Assembly (NCBI RefSeq): GCF_000340215.1
Contig: NW_006921542.1
Coordinates: 1,082,267 to 1,146,266 of the forward strand
Source: Pseudocercospora fijiensis CIRAD86
Lineage: Eukaryota; Ascomycota; Dothideomycetes; Mycosphaerellales; Mycosphaerellaceae
Direction of reading: 5' to 3'
DNA: 64,000 bases
The position numbers and the translations under genes were made by a program. Below are positions 37,350 to 51,600 of the stretch, in pieces; the stretch's first letter is position 1, and every line of letters begins with the position of its first letter. The notes beneath the pieces are model-generated. The model was not told where the DNA came from, did not search any database, and saw only the letters and a list, made by a program, of their open reading frames with translations.

Positions 37350-40300
37350 TTAGATTCGACCTTTATTATAGAAAATATAGAGGTTCGTTAGGAACCTAAG
37401 GAAGATAGCTAAAGAAACGCTACCCCCGCTATACTAGAGATATCTAGGGATAAGATTTATCGCGCCTTCGAGAGTCTCTATACTAGGTAATAAACGATAG
37501 AAGCTAAGCTATAAGTTACGCGCTCTACGCTCTAATATACGGAAGTATCTCGTTAGGCTAGGTCTACTAATACTAACGTAATATAAGACTAGTCTACGAA
37601 CGAGATCCTAAAGGGACTCCTAGAAACTCTCTTAGCTACTAGGTAATATATAACGACGTTACGCGAATAGAAACTACTATTATAGGACGGAGAGGCTAAG
37701 TTATTTCAGGACTACCTACTATAACTAAGGAGCTCGTATCGACTTCGCTCTAGACGAAAACCGAAGCCCTCTAGGGGTTACTATTAGAATACTATCTATA
37801 ATATACTACCGGCGAAAGAACGCGCTAGAATACGCTACTTCTAGAAAAAAGGAAGCCCTATAAAAGGAAAGGACTTTAAAGCTTTCTTCTAGTAACTCGA
37901 AGGCGTCTTCGCGGATAGTAACGAAGCCGCGAAGGCGCTAAAGCAACTCTAAGCCCTAAGGTACTCCTAGGGATAACCTTAGTACGACTACTAGCTAGAA
38001 TTCGATAGTCTCCTACTAAGTATAAGCCGAGACTAATAGACCTACGATACTAAGGTTAGATACTTAAAGAATACCTTCTCGAACGCGGCTAAGACCTATA
38101 CTGCCGCTATTCTAAAGATTAAGTATTACTACCTTTCTATCGAGGAAGTTAAACGAATAATAATAAACCTCGAGACGACCGACTAGTTTAAGTAGGCCGC
38201 TAAACGCTAGTAAGAAAGAAAGAAAGACGCTATAAATCCTACAGTCGTCGTCCTATCTTATATAGCTTCTATAGCGAACCCGAAGATCGACTCCGACGGT
38301 AATATAGTTATAAACCCTACCTAAACGAATATATTCTATAAGAGGAACCGCGGAGACTAATAAGGAATAGTAGGGAAGCCTAGAGCTAAATAGGTCGACT
38401 CTATAGAAAGAGAGAAACGTAAGGAAAAGAGGCTCTACTTCTACTATAGAGCGAGCGGATACTATATTTGCGATTACTTGTATATACTAGCGGTTTAGCC
38501 GACTAAGATTAGCGTCGCCTCTATAAAGCCTATACTAAATAATATAGAAGAACCGTTAGACTTAGATAGTTCCGACTCGGAAAAAGAGTAACTATCGCTT
38601 ATAGTTAAGAGTCGAGAGTAGAGAAATTATAGATAAAGAAATAGGAAGAAGTTAAAAAGGATATAAATAGGAACCTTATATATACTAATATAGTCCTCGA
38701 AAATAATATAGGAACTTCTACTCTTATCGATAAAGGATACTAGTACTACGCTATAATTAACGTAGGCCTAGCTAAAGGCCTCGGGCTTAGCTATATTAGC
38801 CGTAAATCCTAAGAAGTAAGGGGAGCGTCGTCTATAATATAGGACGCGAAAGTTGTTAGAGTCGTCGCCTTTTAGATAGAAATTGATAGATTCCTATAGA
38901 CGGTATACGCTTGTGTCGTACTAGGACTAGCCTTCCTACTTATCTTAAGGAACCTATAGAAGGTATATAATAAAGTTAGGACTACGCCTAAGAAGCGATA
39001 GGACTATTACAGAAGGGCTCGGTATTAGGTAAAAAAAGAGCGCTATTACCGGGAATTCGACGAATATAGAAATATCGCTACGATTAATACTATGAGAAGC
39101 CTACTTGCCGCGACGATTGCTAAGGATATTAAGAAAGCCCTAAAGACGAAAGAATATCCGACGATTAAGGAACTAAAGAAGAAACTATTTCTAGAGGTTC
39201 GTAATATAGCTACGCTATTTTATTAAAAGGAACACGATAAGTTAGCGCCCTACTACCCTAATATCGACTATACGATAGAACTCTATAAGAAACTAGATAG
39301 GTCCTAGCTATAGCTCCCCTAGTAACCGCTCTATAGTATATCGAAATAGGAGCTCCTAGTCCTACGAAAGTTACTCGACGAGCTCTTATAGAAGGGATTT
39401 ATAAGACCTACGAAATCCGAAGTACCGGCGCCTATACTATTTATTAAGAAACCCGGCGGAGGATACTAGTTCTACTACGACTATAGAGCGCTTAATACGC
39501 TTACGAAGTACTATAGATACCCTCTTCTGCTAATCCTGTATACTATAAAGAACCTAACGGAATCCTAATAGTTAACGAAGGTCGACGTAGTATAGGCCTT
39601 TTATAGGATAAGAATAGTAAAAGGATACGAGTATAAAACGGCCCTCTATACTAGACTTAGGTCGTTCTAATAGCTACTATATCCTTTTAGTTTATCTGGG
39701 GCCCTAGTAGTATTTTAACGGTATATTAATACTCTCCTATAGGAGTATCTAGACGATTTTGCTTCGGTATATATAGACGATATAGTAATCTACTCTAGCG
39801 GTATAAGAGAAGACTACTTCCGTAAGATAAGGGCCGTTCTTAAGAAACTTTAGGACAGAGGCCTTTACTTAGACTTAAAGAAGAGCGAATTCGTCTAGAA
39901 GAAGATTAAGTATCTAGAATTTATTATCTATACTAATAGAGGAAGAGTATCGGCCGACCCTAAGAAGGTAGAAGCCGTATAGGAGTAAGTAGTACCTAAA
40001 ACCTAAAAAGAAGTTCGCCGATTATTAGGATTTACGAACTACTACCGTATATTCGTACTAAACTACTCTAAGATCTCCGTACTATTAATCGCGCTTATCG
40101 GGAAGGATATCCCGTTCTCTTAGAGAGAGGAGTAGGATAAGGCATTCGAGACGCTAAAAAACAAGTTCTACCGTATCTCGGTACTTGCCTAGTAGCCTAG
40201 TAGTACCCGTCCCTTCCGACCTTCTTTAAGACAGATTATAGTAGGTTCGCGATTAGGGGCGCGCTTATTTAAGAGAATACCGGGATCTAACGGCCTATAG

Positions 40301-40669
40301 GCTTCTACTCGAAGAAACTAAATAAGGTAGAGATTAACTACGATATATACGATAAAGAAGGACTCGTAGTTATATCTAGTATTACGTTTTAGGATTCCGA
40401 GCTAAAGTCGTATAGACCCTTTACTATTTAGACGGACTATAAGAACTTAGAATACTTTATAGTAAAGCGCTAACTATCCGAGAGATAGATTAGCTAGTAG
40501 GAAGAACTAGCTAAATACTAGTTTATCCTAGTTTACCGGCTAGGAGTCGAGGTAATCCTTCCGAATATCCTATTAAAAAGGGAATAAGGTACGCTAGGCT
40601 AAGATAATAAACTCTTACGGTTCCGAAGATTTATAGAGCCCGATCTCTCTCCGAACTAGCTAGAAAACG
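37350..40669 (+). mobile_element. Ty3/gypsy element B: gag, protease, RT, RNase H, cut by hAT
   Basis: The + strand gag (about 37,370-38,590) ends with a zinc knuckle at about 38,430-38,475 in which Cys and His have become Tyr (YFYYRASGYYICDY). A protease-like region follows near 38,730 (IDKGYxYYAIINVGLA). RT has PAPILFIKKPGGGYxFYYDY and LTKVDVVQAFYRI, and the catalytic box YIDDIVIYSS (about 39,770-39,800). RNase H starts after LLGFTNYYRIFV and reaches IEPDLSPNxLENVD at 40,669. There the second hAT copy begins, so the integrase is missing. Gypsy A (24,176-27,464) carries the complementary half and a matching LTR, so A and B may belong to one family. Confidence 0.87.
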
Positions 40670-43600
40670 TAGACCCCGCAGTAGTTCGGTTTCCGAACTA
40701 CTAAACGTATATAGTTTGGTTTCTTAGCGGCGAACTAGCTCCCTAGTTCCGGTTTAGTTTTTTCGAACTATATAGATTCCTAGTTTAAACTAGAGACTGT
40801 ATTAGTTTTACTATAAGGACACTCTTATTCGACTACCGGCTACGATTGCCGGCTACAATAGTAACTATGTTATATTTACTACGCTCTTTTGCCGTTGCTA
40901 GGGCGTAGTTGCCGTTACTAGGGCGTAGTTGCCGTTGCTAGGGTATAGTTTTACTATAAGGATACTCTTATTCGACTACCGGCTACGATTGCCGGCTATA
41001 ATAGTTACTAGGTTATATTTACTACGCTCTATTACCGTTGCTAGGGCGTAGTTGCCGTTACTAGGGCGTAGTTACCGTTACTAGGGCGTAGTTACTATTA
41101 CCGGGGCGTAGTTACTATAGTTGCGAAAGCTTACCTATATAACGTTATATAGGCGGTAACAATTAGGGCTTCGCGATATTCTTATACCTTTTAACTTCTT
41201 CCTCTATACCTATACCGATAATAACTTCTATACGCTACGCCCCGCCCCTTTTCCTTATAATAGTAAGAGAGAAGCGGGCCGCGCGCTAAATAGAAGATAG
41301 AACTAAAGACCGCGAGTTTGTTTTGCCTAAGTGTCTAACTAAAAAGCGTAAGACTAAAGAGGAGTACTCTACGAAGAAGAATTCCGTATAAGACCGCGAG
41401 AGAAAGGAGAAGATAGATAAGGATAAAAGAGCTAAGGATAAGAGAAGAAAGGCGCGGAATAAGGCATTCTATCGATAGCTAGCGCCTATAGAAAAAAGTA
41501 AAGGTTAGAATAAGAAGATAAGCTAAGAGAAGGCTAAGAGGAGGAAAGAATTGCGGCTAGTTTTCGAGCGTAAAGTTCTAGTAGCGTAAGTCAATCTAGC
41601 TAGCGGCCGTAGCTAGTAGCCGTAGCCGGTAGCTATAGCCGGTATATTTCTCTTTAAGACGTTAACTAATAGCATTTAGACCTATAGCCTCTACCTCTAT
41701 CGATACGACCGATAGTAACGGAGATGTTTAGATAGCCGAGAACAATAATGCTAGAGTTTAGGATACCGCGATAGAGCTTAATACTAAGAATAAAGGAACT
41801 AAAAAAAGCGAGGAGATACCCTACGTCGATCTAGTAATAGGTACAGTCTTAGGGCCTAACGCTATAGACGATAAGCGCTAGGAGTAGATCGAGTATAGTT
41901 AAAGAGACGAGATACTAGTAAAGGGCTAAGGTATAAGTCCTATTAATCTAGAAAATTATAGTTAAAGCTACTACGAAAAGCTAGTAAGGATTAGAATCGA
42001 GACTAGTCGTCTTTATATCCTCGATATAAAGTAGAAGTTTCTTTATTAGTATTAGAGCGAAGCCTTTACGTCTATAAAGGCAAAGTAGCTTGCGATTAAT
42101 GCGATCGCGGCTAGGTATCTAGGGACGGTAGAAGTGTTACTAAAGGAGGAAGGGGTATAGGTAATTATTCTATACTCGGTATATATAGCCGGCGTTCGTA
42201 GCCGGTAGATACTAACAGTTAAATAGAAAGCGTTTCTCGAGGGCAGAGTGCTACTACTATATAAAATCTTTAAGCTAGCGGCCGTAGCTAGTAGCCGTAG
42301 CCGGTAGCTATAGCCGGTATATTTCTCTTTAAGACGTTAACTAATAGCATTTAGACCTATAGCCTCTACCTCTATCGATACGACCGATAGTAACGGAGAT
42401 ATTTAGATAGCCGAGAACAATAATGCTAGAGTTTAGGATACCGCGATAGAGCTTAATACTAAGAATAAAGGAACTAAAAAAAGCGAGGAGATACCCTACG
42501 TCGATCTAGTAATAGGTATAGTCTTAGGGCCTAACGCTATAGACGATAAGCGCTAGGAGTAGATCGAGTATAGTTAAAGAGACGAGATACTAGTAAAGGG
42601 CTAAGGTATAAGTCCTATTAATCTAGAAAATTATAGTTAAAGCTACTACGAAAAGCTAGTAAGGATTAGAATCGAGACTAGTCGTCTTTATATCCTCGAT
42701 ATAAAGTAGAAGTTTCTTTATTAGTATTAGAGCGAAGCCTTTACGTCTGTAAAGGCAAAGTAGCTTACGATTAATGCGATCGCGGCTAGGTATCTAGGGA
42801 CGGTAGAAGTGTTACTAAAGGAGGAAGGGGTATAGGTATTTATTCTATACTCGGTATATATAGCCGGCGTTCGTAGCCGGTAGATACTAACAGTTAAATA
42901 GAAAGCGTTTCTCGAGGGTAGAGTGCTACTACTATATAAAATCTTTACTAAGGCAAAGACTCAAAGAGGGCTTATATCCGGAATCTAAGCGCCTAGTAGG
43001 ATAGGTTAGCGTTAGAATTCTCTAAATCTCTATATAAGCCTCCGAAGGATTACCTATTTTAGCGATACGGCTTTATCTCGACTACTCTATAGGTACCCGA
43101 CGAAGCTCGAGCGCTCTTTAAGGTCTTTACTAAGAAGCGGAAGGAGTTCGAGGATTAGGATTAGTTAATAGAGCTATTAGTTAGTCTTAGGTTTCGTAGT
43201 TAGACTCGGCCTAAGCATTTGCTTATCGAGTATCTTATACCGAAAGAGGATAGATTAAGACTAAAAACGAGCTTAGATTCGTTAGGTATAGTAGCTCGGT
43301 TCCGTTAGTAGGAGAGAGCCGCCGTATAGAAGGCAAAATTTAGGTAGTTAGGGTAGCTAGGAAGAAAATTCTAGTAGTTAGGCTAGCTAGGGTAGCTAGG
43401 AAAAAAAAATCTAGTAGTTAGGTAGCTAGGAAACGAAAAAAAGGTAGCTAGCTATTTACTACCTAGCTATTCCTAACGATACGATGCTATAAAAGAAAGG
43501 GTGTTTCCCTATAGCTACTAGTATATATCTACTACTCCTAAGTCCTTACCTTACCGTACGAAACCTTAAAATATACCGACCGATATTGTATATATACTAG

Positions 43601-45630
43601 GCGCTATACTAGGAAGGGTAATAACGAGACGATAGTCGAAACAGTCTAGTATACGAGCGAGATTACGATAACGTCGAGAGGAGGCCGTATACTTACCTTC
43701 GAGCCTATCGAGTCCTAGACAACGATTAGGGCTAGATTTATCCTCTCCGAATCCTAGTAGTAGGAATTTATTATAGAGTACTACTACCTAGTCCTTACCT
43801 TTATAGAGTCTAAGTAGAAGGTTGTTCGGAGATATAAGAATATCGAGTATTAACCCGGAAATCTTCGAAAAGGCTAGCTAGGCGTATCTTTAGAAACCCG
43901 AGTATATAGAGCAGTTTAATTAATAGGTCTATAAGATATAGTTCCCTTTATACTTACGTTCGAAGGAGTATAAACTCCGGAAGTACTCGATACGATAGGG
44001 GAGTAAGGAGCGAACGGATACATTCTAGAAGTTCTTTATAGAGGGGGTATTGCACTATTATACGACTTCTCGACTTAAAGGTTAACTAGTAATTGTCTAT
44101 AACTTCTACGGTTTAATCTTAAAATACCCGAAACTAGGGGATAGGAACTTATCGCCTACGAACTATCTCTATTCTAAACAGTATCGGGAATCTTAAAGAG
44201 AGAGGAGAGTTAATATAGATATAGCGTTCTAGAAAGAGGTACGTCTTCTAAAATGCCGGCTATAGCTACCGGCTATAGCTACCGACTATAGATTCCGGCT
44301 ACTTTAATTAACCGTAGAGATCTAGCTAATTATTATAGGCTACGCTTAAGGAAGCTCTAGGATTAAAGGCTACCGATTTCTCCCCCGAAGACTTTAAGTA
44401 ACTAGTAAACGAAATGCTAGCTATAAACGGTCTTCCGGAAGACTTCTACGAAAGGGAGTCTATATAGAAGATATACCTATATCTTATAAACTACCCTCCC
44501 CTATTTCTCGGCGCGATAACCTAGCGTATTATATTCGAAAAGAACAAAGAGGCTACGTTAGACGATATTCGGGAGATCCTCCGTAATACTCGCCGAGTAG
44601 CTATTACTATCGATAGCTAGTTAAGCCGGACTATAAGAGCCTCCTTCCTCTCGATTATACTATACTTTATTAATTCGGATTAGAAACTCTAGGAACTTAT
44701 AATCGGATTCCCTAAAATTCTAGGTTCCTATACTAGTAAGGATATAGCGAAGCTTATCTATACGGTAATAGATAGGGTTAGCGTAATAACGAAACTAATC
44801 TCGATTACTACGGATAACGCTAGTAATAATCGAACATTATATAAGGCGTTATATATACAATTTACTCGTATATATCTTTAAAATCACTAATTGTATCGAT
44901 AGGGTCGAGTACGTAGAGGAGATTATAAGGTCTATAATCTAGCTTAATCTTCCGAATATTAAGCTCGCTACGATTCCGGATACGTACGATAATACGTACG
45001 ACGATAACGATAAAGAGGAGCCTAGGAATAGCCCTAGCCCTATTAAATCGGAGCCGACGTCGTTGCTAGTTATATCCCTATAGAAGTTTCCCTACCTCGC
45101 TTATATAGTTTAAATCGCGATCTGAGCCCTCTTTAAGACGCTTAAAATTGTACTATTAAACGACGACTAATAGAAGATCCTAGATAAGGATAAAGCAAAG
45201 TCGAAAGTCGAGAAACTCGTTATAGCAATAAGATAGGATAAGGTAGAGAGCCTCGCTCTCGTTTTATATAAGGTATAACTTTTGTCCGTAGCCGGCACCT
45301 ATAGCCGGCAACCTAGTATAGTTCTAACTCTTTTTCTCTAGCTTCGTCGTCTAGTAATATATACGAACTCGAGCTTATAGAGATATAACCGATTTAAGGC
45401 TATTTAAAAGAACCTAATCGAGCGCCCTAAAACCGATGCCTAGAATATCGTATAGAATAAGCGATAGTAAAAGCGGCCTCCTTAGCGCCTACTCTGTTTT
45501 ATCTAAGACGTTAAGACCCGGTTCGATTCGACTTTCTATATAGTTATAAGGGGATATACTTTACGTACCGCTCTCGAGATCTATTAGAGTTCCGAGGGTA
45601 TTAAGTAGCTCGGCCTTACCGCCGCCGAAA
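40670..45630 (+). mobile_element. hAT transposon, copy 2, truncated at 3' end
   Basis: It starts TAGACCCCGCAGTAGTTCGG and follows copy 1 (in inverse orientation) over the TIR, subterminal repeats and transposase. The core reads RRVAITIDSxLSRTIRASFL, GFPKILGSYTSKDIAKLI and TTDNASNN (about 44,560-44,840), the order 'DxWTS', 'H(Y)SGENIA', 'DNASNN' of hAT proteins. Homology to copy 1 ends at about 45,630 after GCCGCCGAA, where the large gypsy begins, so the dimerisation domain and 3' TIR are absent. It sits within gypsy B. A 675-bp tandem duplication (41,600-42,949) is found only in this copy. Confidence 0.85.
41600..42949. repeat. 675-bp tandem duplication inside hAT copy 2
   Basis: CTAGCGGCCGTAGCTAGTAG recurs at 41,600 and 42,275, and the two 675-bp units are almost identical to their ends. 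Copy 1 has one unit (about 16,790-17,475). The near identity implies a recent duplication, or loss in copy 1. Confidence 0.9.
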
Positions 45631-48600
45631 TATACTTCTCTAAGCCTAGATAGACTTAGAATAATTATCTACTTTATAATACACGATATATAACAAAATA
45701 GTAGCTTCGCTTCGAGTACTAGCGTAAAAACACGTACTAACCGTCTCTAAACAGACTATCCGAACTACGGTTTACTATTCCCCTCTCTAAGGCGAAAAGT
45801 CCTCCGCGCCGAAGGAGAATCCTAACGAACTACTCTAATACTACTTTCCGCACTATAGAACGCCGTAGCTACGCTATAAAGAAAGAGGCTATAATTTAGT
45901 ATAGAATATACGAGATCTATAGGCGAATCGACTCGGAGATCGACGATAGACCTAGCCTAGCGCCGCGGCGCGCTTTACGCTCCCTCTATTAATACCTTAC
46001 TTACTAAGGGTAGGAGCGTTAGTTCTAGTTAGTAAGAGCCGGGCACCTAACCCTCCTAACTTCCTTTTACGGTATAAGTATATAGAAGGTTCCGATTACT
46101 CTTACGGTAGCTACTATAGCTATATCTACGGTTAATATCGAGACGGTATCCTATTCCGCCTCTTAGCTAATAATATCTACGCCTTAATAAGGGAGCTTAT
46201 AGTATTAAAGGACTAGGAATCTCCGAACGAGCCGCCGCCTATAGCCTAGGAGGATTATACTCTTCCCGAGTTAAAGGAAGATAGATACTACCTAGTTTAT
46301 ATAGTATATATACTATTAGCCTTCTCGAAACTAAGGTAGTATCTAAACAAGCTATTCGAGAAGGATCTTAGGTATAGAGTTATCGCTATTACCGAGTAGT
46401 ACAAGGATCCGGAGGAGGCTAAACCTCTACGTCGCCTAAGGTTATAGTCCTATATTCCGGATATAGATAAAGACGCGACTCCTAAACCTTAGATACGCGC
46501 TAAGATTATTAGTTCGTAGGTTAACGATAACTCCCTATCGCTTTCCGCTATATAATAAGTATATCGTCTAACTTCGTACTAGTCGGATAGCCTATACTTC
46601 GCTTAGTAGCTAGTAGAACACCTTAAGTCTACTAACGAGAATCTAGCCGTAGGCGAGAATTAGCTATATCGCCGTAAGGTTTATATCCCTCTACGACTAG
46701 AGAAGTAGGGCGTCCGTCGCTTAATTAAGGACGAGAACTTAGGCTAAGCTAAGCCTAATAGACGTAGGGAGTCTTTTAAAATTAACCCGCTAACGGGTAA
46801 CGTTTTTAAGAATTTCGGTATCTTTCGTAAAGACGACCCGCCTCCTAAGCCTCGCGAGAGCTTATTAATCTCGGTATCTAGCAGTTCGATACTTAGCTTA
46901 CTACCGGATTCCTAGCTAGAAGGAGAAGATATATCGGGTAAGTAGGCTCTAGGATCTATAGTACCGGCGAACGGTATAGCCGGCGCTAAATAGCGAGATA
47001 AAATTAGATAAATAAAGTCCTAGGTAGCTTAGTAGCTAGCCGAGTAACGCACTAAGGTAGATAATAATCGAGCTACGGATCGTATACGTCTATAGAGGGT
47101 ACTAGACGAGTAGCGCGAGGCTTACGAGATCGAGATATAGGCCTAAATCTAACAAGCGTTTAACGAAGGCCGTAAGGAGGCTATAAGAGCTAAGAACAAA
47201 AGTAGAGATAAGGGTATAGAAGCTAGTAGAGCACTACCTCCGATAGCCTTAGAATAGCGCTATACTATCGATATAAATAGCATCCCTAAATTATTCCTTA
47301 CCGACGAATAGCGACGGCGAAGGAGGAATACTAAGTCTACTAGGCACTTTAACGACGAGGTTACCGCTAATAATAACGCTACTACTAATACTAATATCTA
47401 TACTAGGAATAATAGGAATAATAATACCTCCGCTAGTACTAATAACGACAATACTAGATACGATAAGCTAGAGGCATTAGTAGGAAAACTAGTAGAGGTA
47501 ATATAGTCTAATAACGCCGCCTTAGCGGCCCTACGACCGAATAATAACTATTCTAGGCTATCGGGGTAGTAGCGATATAGAAATCTTTACGCGATACGTA
47601 GCCGAACTAGCTAAGATACGACTAGAGCTAAGTAGCTAGCTAATTAGAATCGGAATACTCGAGCTAGTATCGTACTAGAGATTAGCTCGGAACGCTACGC
47701 CTATAGAGGCCTTAGCGCTAAAGGCAATCCTAGGCCTACCTAAGATAGGGCCGGCTTTATAGACCCGAGGTTCGAGCCCGCCGACGTATATACTCTACTA
47801 TACGCTAGTCCTCCTTATACTCTAGTTACGGACTTTAGTTAGGAGATCGCGCCCTATAAGTTTAAGCCTAAGTAAGTTAGGTATTTTAATAAGGACCTTC
47901 CGGAGAGTAAGGGCAAAGGCCTAGTTATATATATTAGTAATACGGCCTATTATCGAGACGTTTTTGCTTTTATTACTCGCCTCGATATAGCTATTTAAGC
48001 AGGCGAGTATCTAGTAGCAATCCTATATCTATTACTATATAGATGCCTTTAGGGCTCCGCCTTAGCTTAGTATCTTTACGGCCTTACTAACGATCGACGT
48101 ACGCTCCTTTAAACTAGCCCGGGTATCGAGCGATAGAAGGAGGCCTTATACGAGTAGTTCCGATTAGATCCCTTAGTTATAGCGCGCGAACTAGAATCGG
48201 AACAATATCGTATTAAGGAAGTCGCGGCCCGAAAGAGCGTAAGCGAATTCGTTATTAACGTTATACGTTTAGTATAGTAAAGCGGTACGGAGTCTCTTAT
48301 AGGGCAAATTAACTATACCTTCTAGAAGATCGTACTAGAGCTATATAGCGATCTTAATACGCCTACGCTATTATAAACGTATTAGACGCTTATCGATATA
48401 ATATAAGCCTATTATACGATATAGGTAGAGTTATATCCTCTAGGTAGTACTACTACCGGCTACTATAATAGTAAGTTAAACCTTCGACGTAGCGATTCGG
48501 TATAGGGTAGGTTCGTAGACCCTAGGTTCGCGTCTAGGTCTCGTTTTAATACTAGACGCTCGTCTTTTCTTAGAAATAACAATCCCTATAATCGGTAGCA

Positions 48601-51600
48601 ACCTAATATATTCTAGTAACGCCGTTAGCCTAGATTATAGGTCTATAGCCGCTAGAGACTATAGGGCGTAAACGTAAGCGTAAACGAGAAAATAGTAGAC
48701 GCCCGCGGTCTCCCGTAGTATCCGAATCCTTAGAGATAGTAGACGAATTTCGGAAATATAAGAGGCTAAGGTATTCCCGTAAATTCCTAGGCTTATAGTA
48801 AAGCTACGTTCTTCTACGATTTAGTAGACCTAGGATAGGAGACTAACTATTAAGAACTAGAATACGATAATACTATCTAAGCCGAGGGCGGAGAGTAGGC
48901 CGAGGATTAGTATATAGCCGGCGAGGATATCGGCGGTATCGAGGTAGAAGAGGACTAAGCTCTTCCTCCTATAAATCTATAGTTAACTCTAGTATACTAT
49001 ACCTAGCCGTAGGTTCGTAGACCTAAGGTAAATGCCTAGCCTTAATACGATAAGACGCGACCCGAAGGTCGGTAGATACGTTATAATATATATAAAGAGG
49101 TTTTCCGCTCGGCTAACGAGTTTTTTAATAGCTACCTCGATTATACGTACCCTAAGGACGCTACTAGGAAGCGTACGAATATTCTTTATAAGCTAGCTCC
49201 GGGAAACTCCTCGAGTTAGAAGTAAAACTAGTTACTACTAGCTAGTATAAAACCGCAAGTCTACCGGAAATTCTAGAATCCCTAGTAGTAGCGGAACTCC
49301 CGAAGTCGCCGGATCGCTTACTACTAGATAAGTAAATATCTTTATACCTAGTAATAACGATAATAGTAGGATAGCCTAGCTAAATATCGATACCTATACT
49401 TCTAGTACTATAGCCCGTAACCCCTAGTCTATTAATAGATATCTAAGCCTAAATATTCTAGTCTATATCGGTATCGCGCCCCCCTATAGCGGATTATATA
49501 CCTACGCTAGCGGGCGTAGCTTTTCCTATAGAAGATTCTTCCGCTACGATCGCTTTATAGTAGACTACGCCTAGCTCTATCTATATATTAGATTTGCTAC
49601 TAGATATCCTAGCGGGCGTAGCGACTACTATTAGGAGGTCTCCGATTAATCTAGACGCGCTAAATACTTAGAATACTATAATATTAGTTACGGAGTAGCC
49701 CTAAGTCTATTATATCGCCTAAACGGCTAAGGCTACGTTCTTAGCGGGAGAGGCGTAGTACTATATAATTTTATCGAGTATCTCGAAGATTTCTTCCTCT
49801 ATCGAAAATAGGAAGGCTTACGTAGGGAAGCGCTCCTTCGGTACTATTAATAACCTTATACTATAGGTCTATTATATACGAGAACGCCCTTAATAGGAAT
49901 TGCAAATTATACCCTACTTAGTAAAACTCCCTCCGGGAGACCTAGCTTATATCTTTAGATATTACGATATCGTCGAAGCGAACTACGCCCTTTCTCTAGA
50001 AGGGGATTTTAAGCGTATTTGCCTCGATACTAGTACTAAAGTATCTATAATAGACTAGGGGTAGCTAACTATATAACTAGGGTAAGACGATATTTAGTAT
50101 CTTAAGTAACCTCTAGAATTCCGTAGTTTAGCTAGAAGTATATAGTACGAGTAATAGATTAATTTGTCGATATACTTTCCTATCTTCGCTAGATATTCTT
50201 AGTTACCCGCTCTAGCCTATATTAAATAGCTAGTAAGGGTAATACTAAACTTACCCTATAATATACTCCTTAGAATAGATATTATAACGCCCGTAGGATT
50301 TATTATCTATACTAGCGCTAGATATATCGAGATAATAGGAAACGACGGCGCGCTTATACCGATCGCCTATTCGCTAAAATCTTATCGTTTCCTACGCGCT
50401 AATATTAAGTCTATAGATAGACTAAGAGTGCTACTATATATAGCCGTTATAGCTAAGGTATAAATCGATAAGGCCGACGCCCTAAAGGACGCAAATAGGG
50501 ACTTCCTCTTCGCGCTAAATCTACTAGGCCTCCCTAATACGGCGGTAGTATACGCCTATATAGCCGGACTAGAAATACTAGCGGTATAGGTCCGTAACCT
50601 TAGCTACGATAACGACTTAATTATTTAGCGATATCGAAGTATAAGCGAATTATAGGAACTATAGCTAGATAACTTCTACTAGATCGACGAGTTCGATACT
50701 AATCCTAGGTCGATAGAGCGAAAGATTAGCGGCGCGCCTCTTAAACGAGATCTACGACTAATAAATAGGCTCTACTATATATCTAAATCGATAGACCTAC
50801 GGTCCCTAGTAGTTTTTTAAAGCGACGCTATAGGCTAGCTTTAGTTAATTCCGCCTCTAGCTAAAGACTCCGCAAATCGCGATTAGGCTAGAGTAGGCCT
50901 ATAATTCCGGCGGATCCGTAAATCTTAACCTACTATTTACGGACTTAGCGAAAACGACGAGATAGACTTAATAGACCTAGACTATCCTTCCGATACTACG
51001 AAGATCTTAGTAGATATAGGGATAGCTACCGTTATAACCTCGGCTAGAGTAACGATCTATATAGCGAATCTAGATATCGCGGTAGCCTTAGATATTAGGT
51101 CTATCGTAGAGAAATACCCCTAACTATAGATAGATCGGGATATAACGATCGATCTTCCTAAAGATAGATAGCTAGAGCTCCTACTTAAATCGGGCTAGGA
51201 AAACGAAAAGTTTAGTAGTAAGGTCTACCGTATATCTAATAAGGATAATATAGAGGTAAATAAGCAGTTTAATAAGCTTTATACTTAAGGCAAAATAGCC
51301 TATAGTAAAAAGCTATCGCCGCTAGTATAGCTAGTCTTTATAGTCTAGAGAACTCTTTTCCGCGACGATAGTACTATATATAGGAAGCCGCGCGTAGTAA
51401 TCGATATCCGAGGCCTTAATAGTATATCCTAGAAGGATACCTGCCCGCTACTACTCTAGGACGATATTATCGCGAAATTACGTAGCTATAAGTATATTTC
51501 TATTATAGATATAAGATCTATATTCTACTAGTTCGTAGTCGCGGAAAAGGATCGCTAGAAATTTACCGTTAATACTATACGGGGATAGGAATATCTAAAA

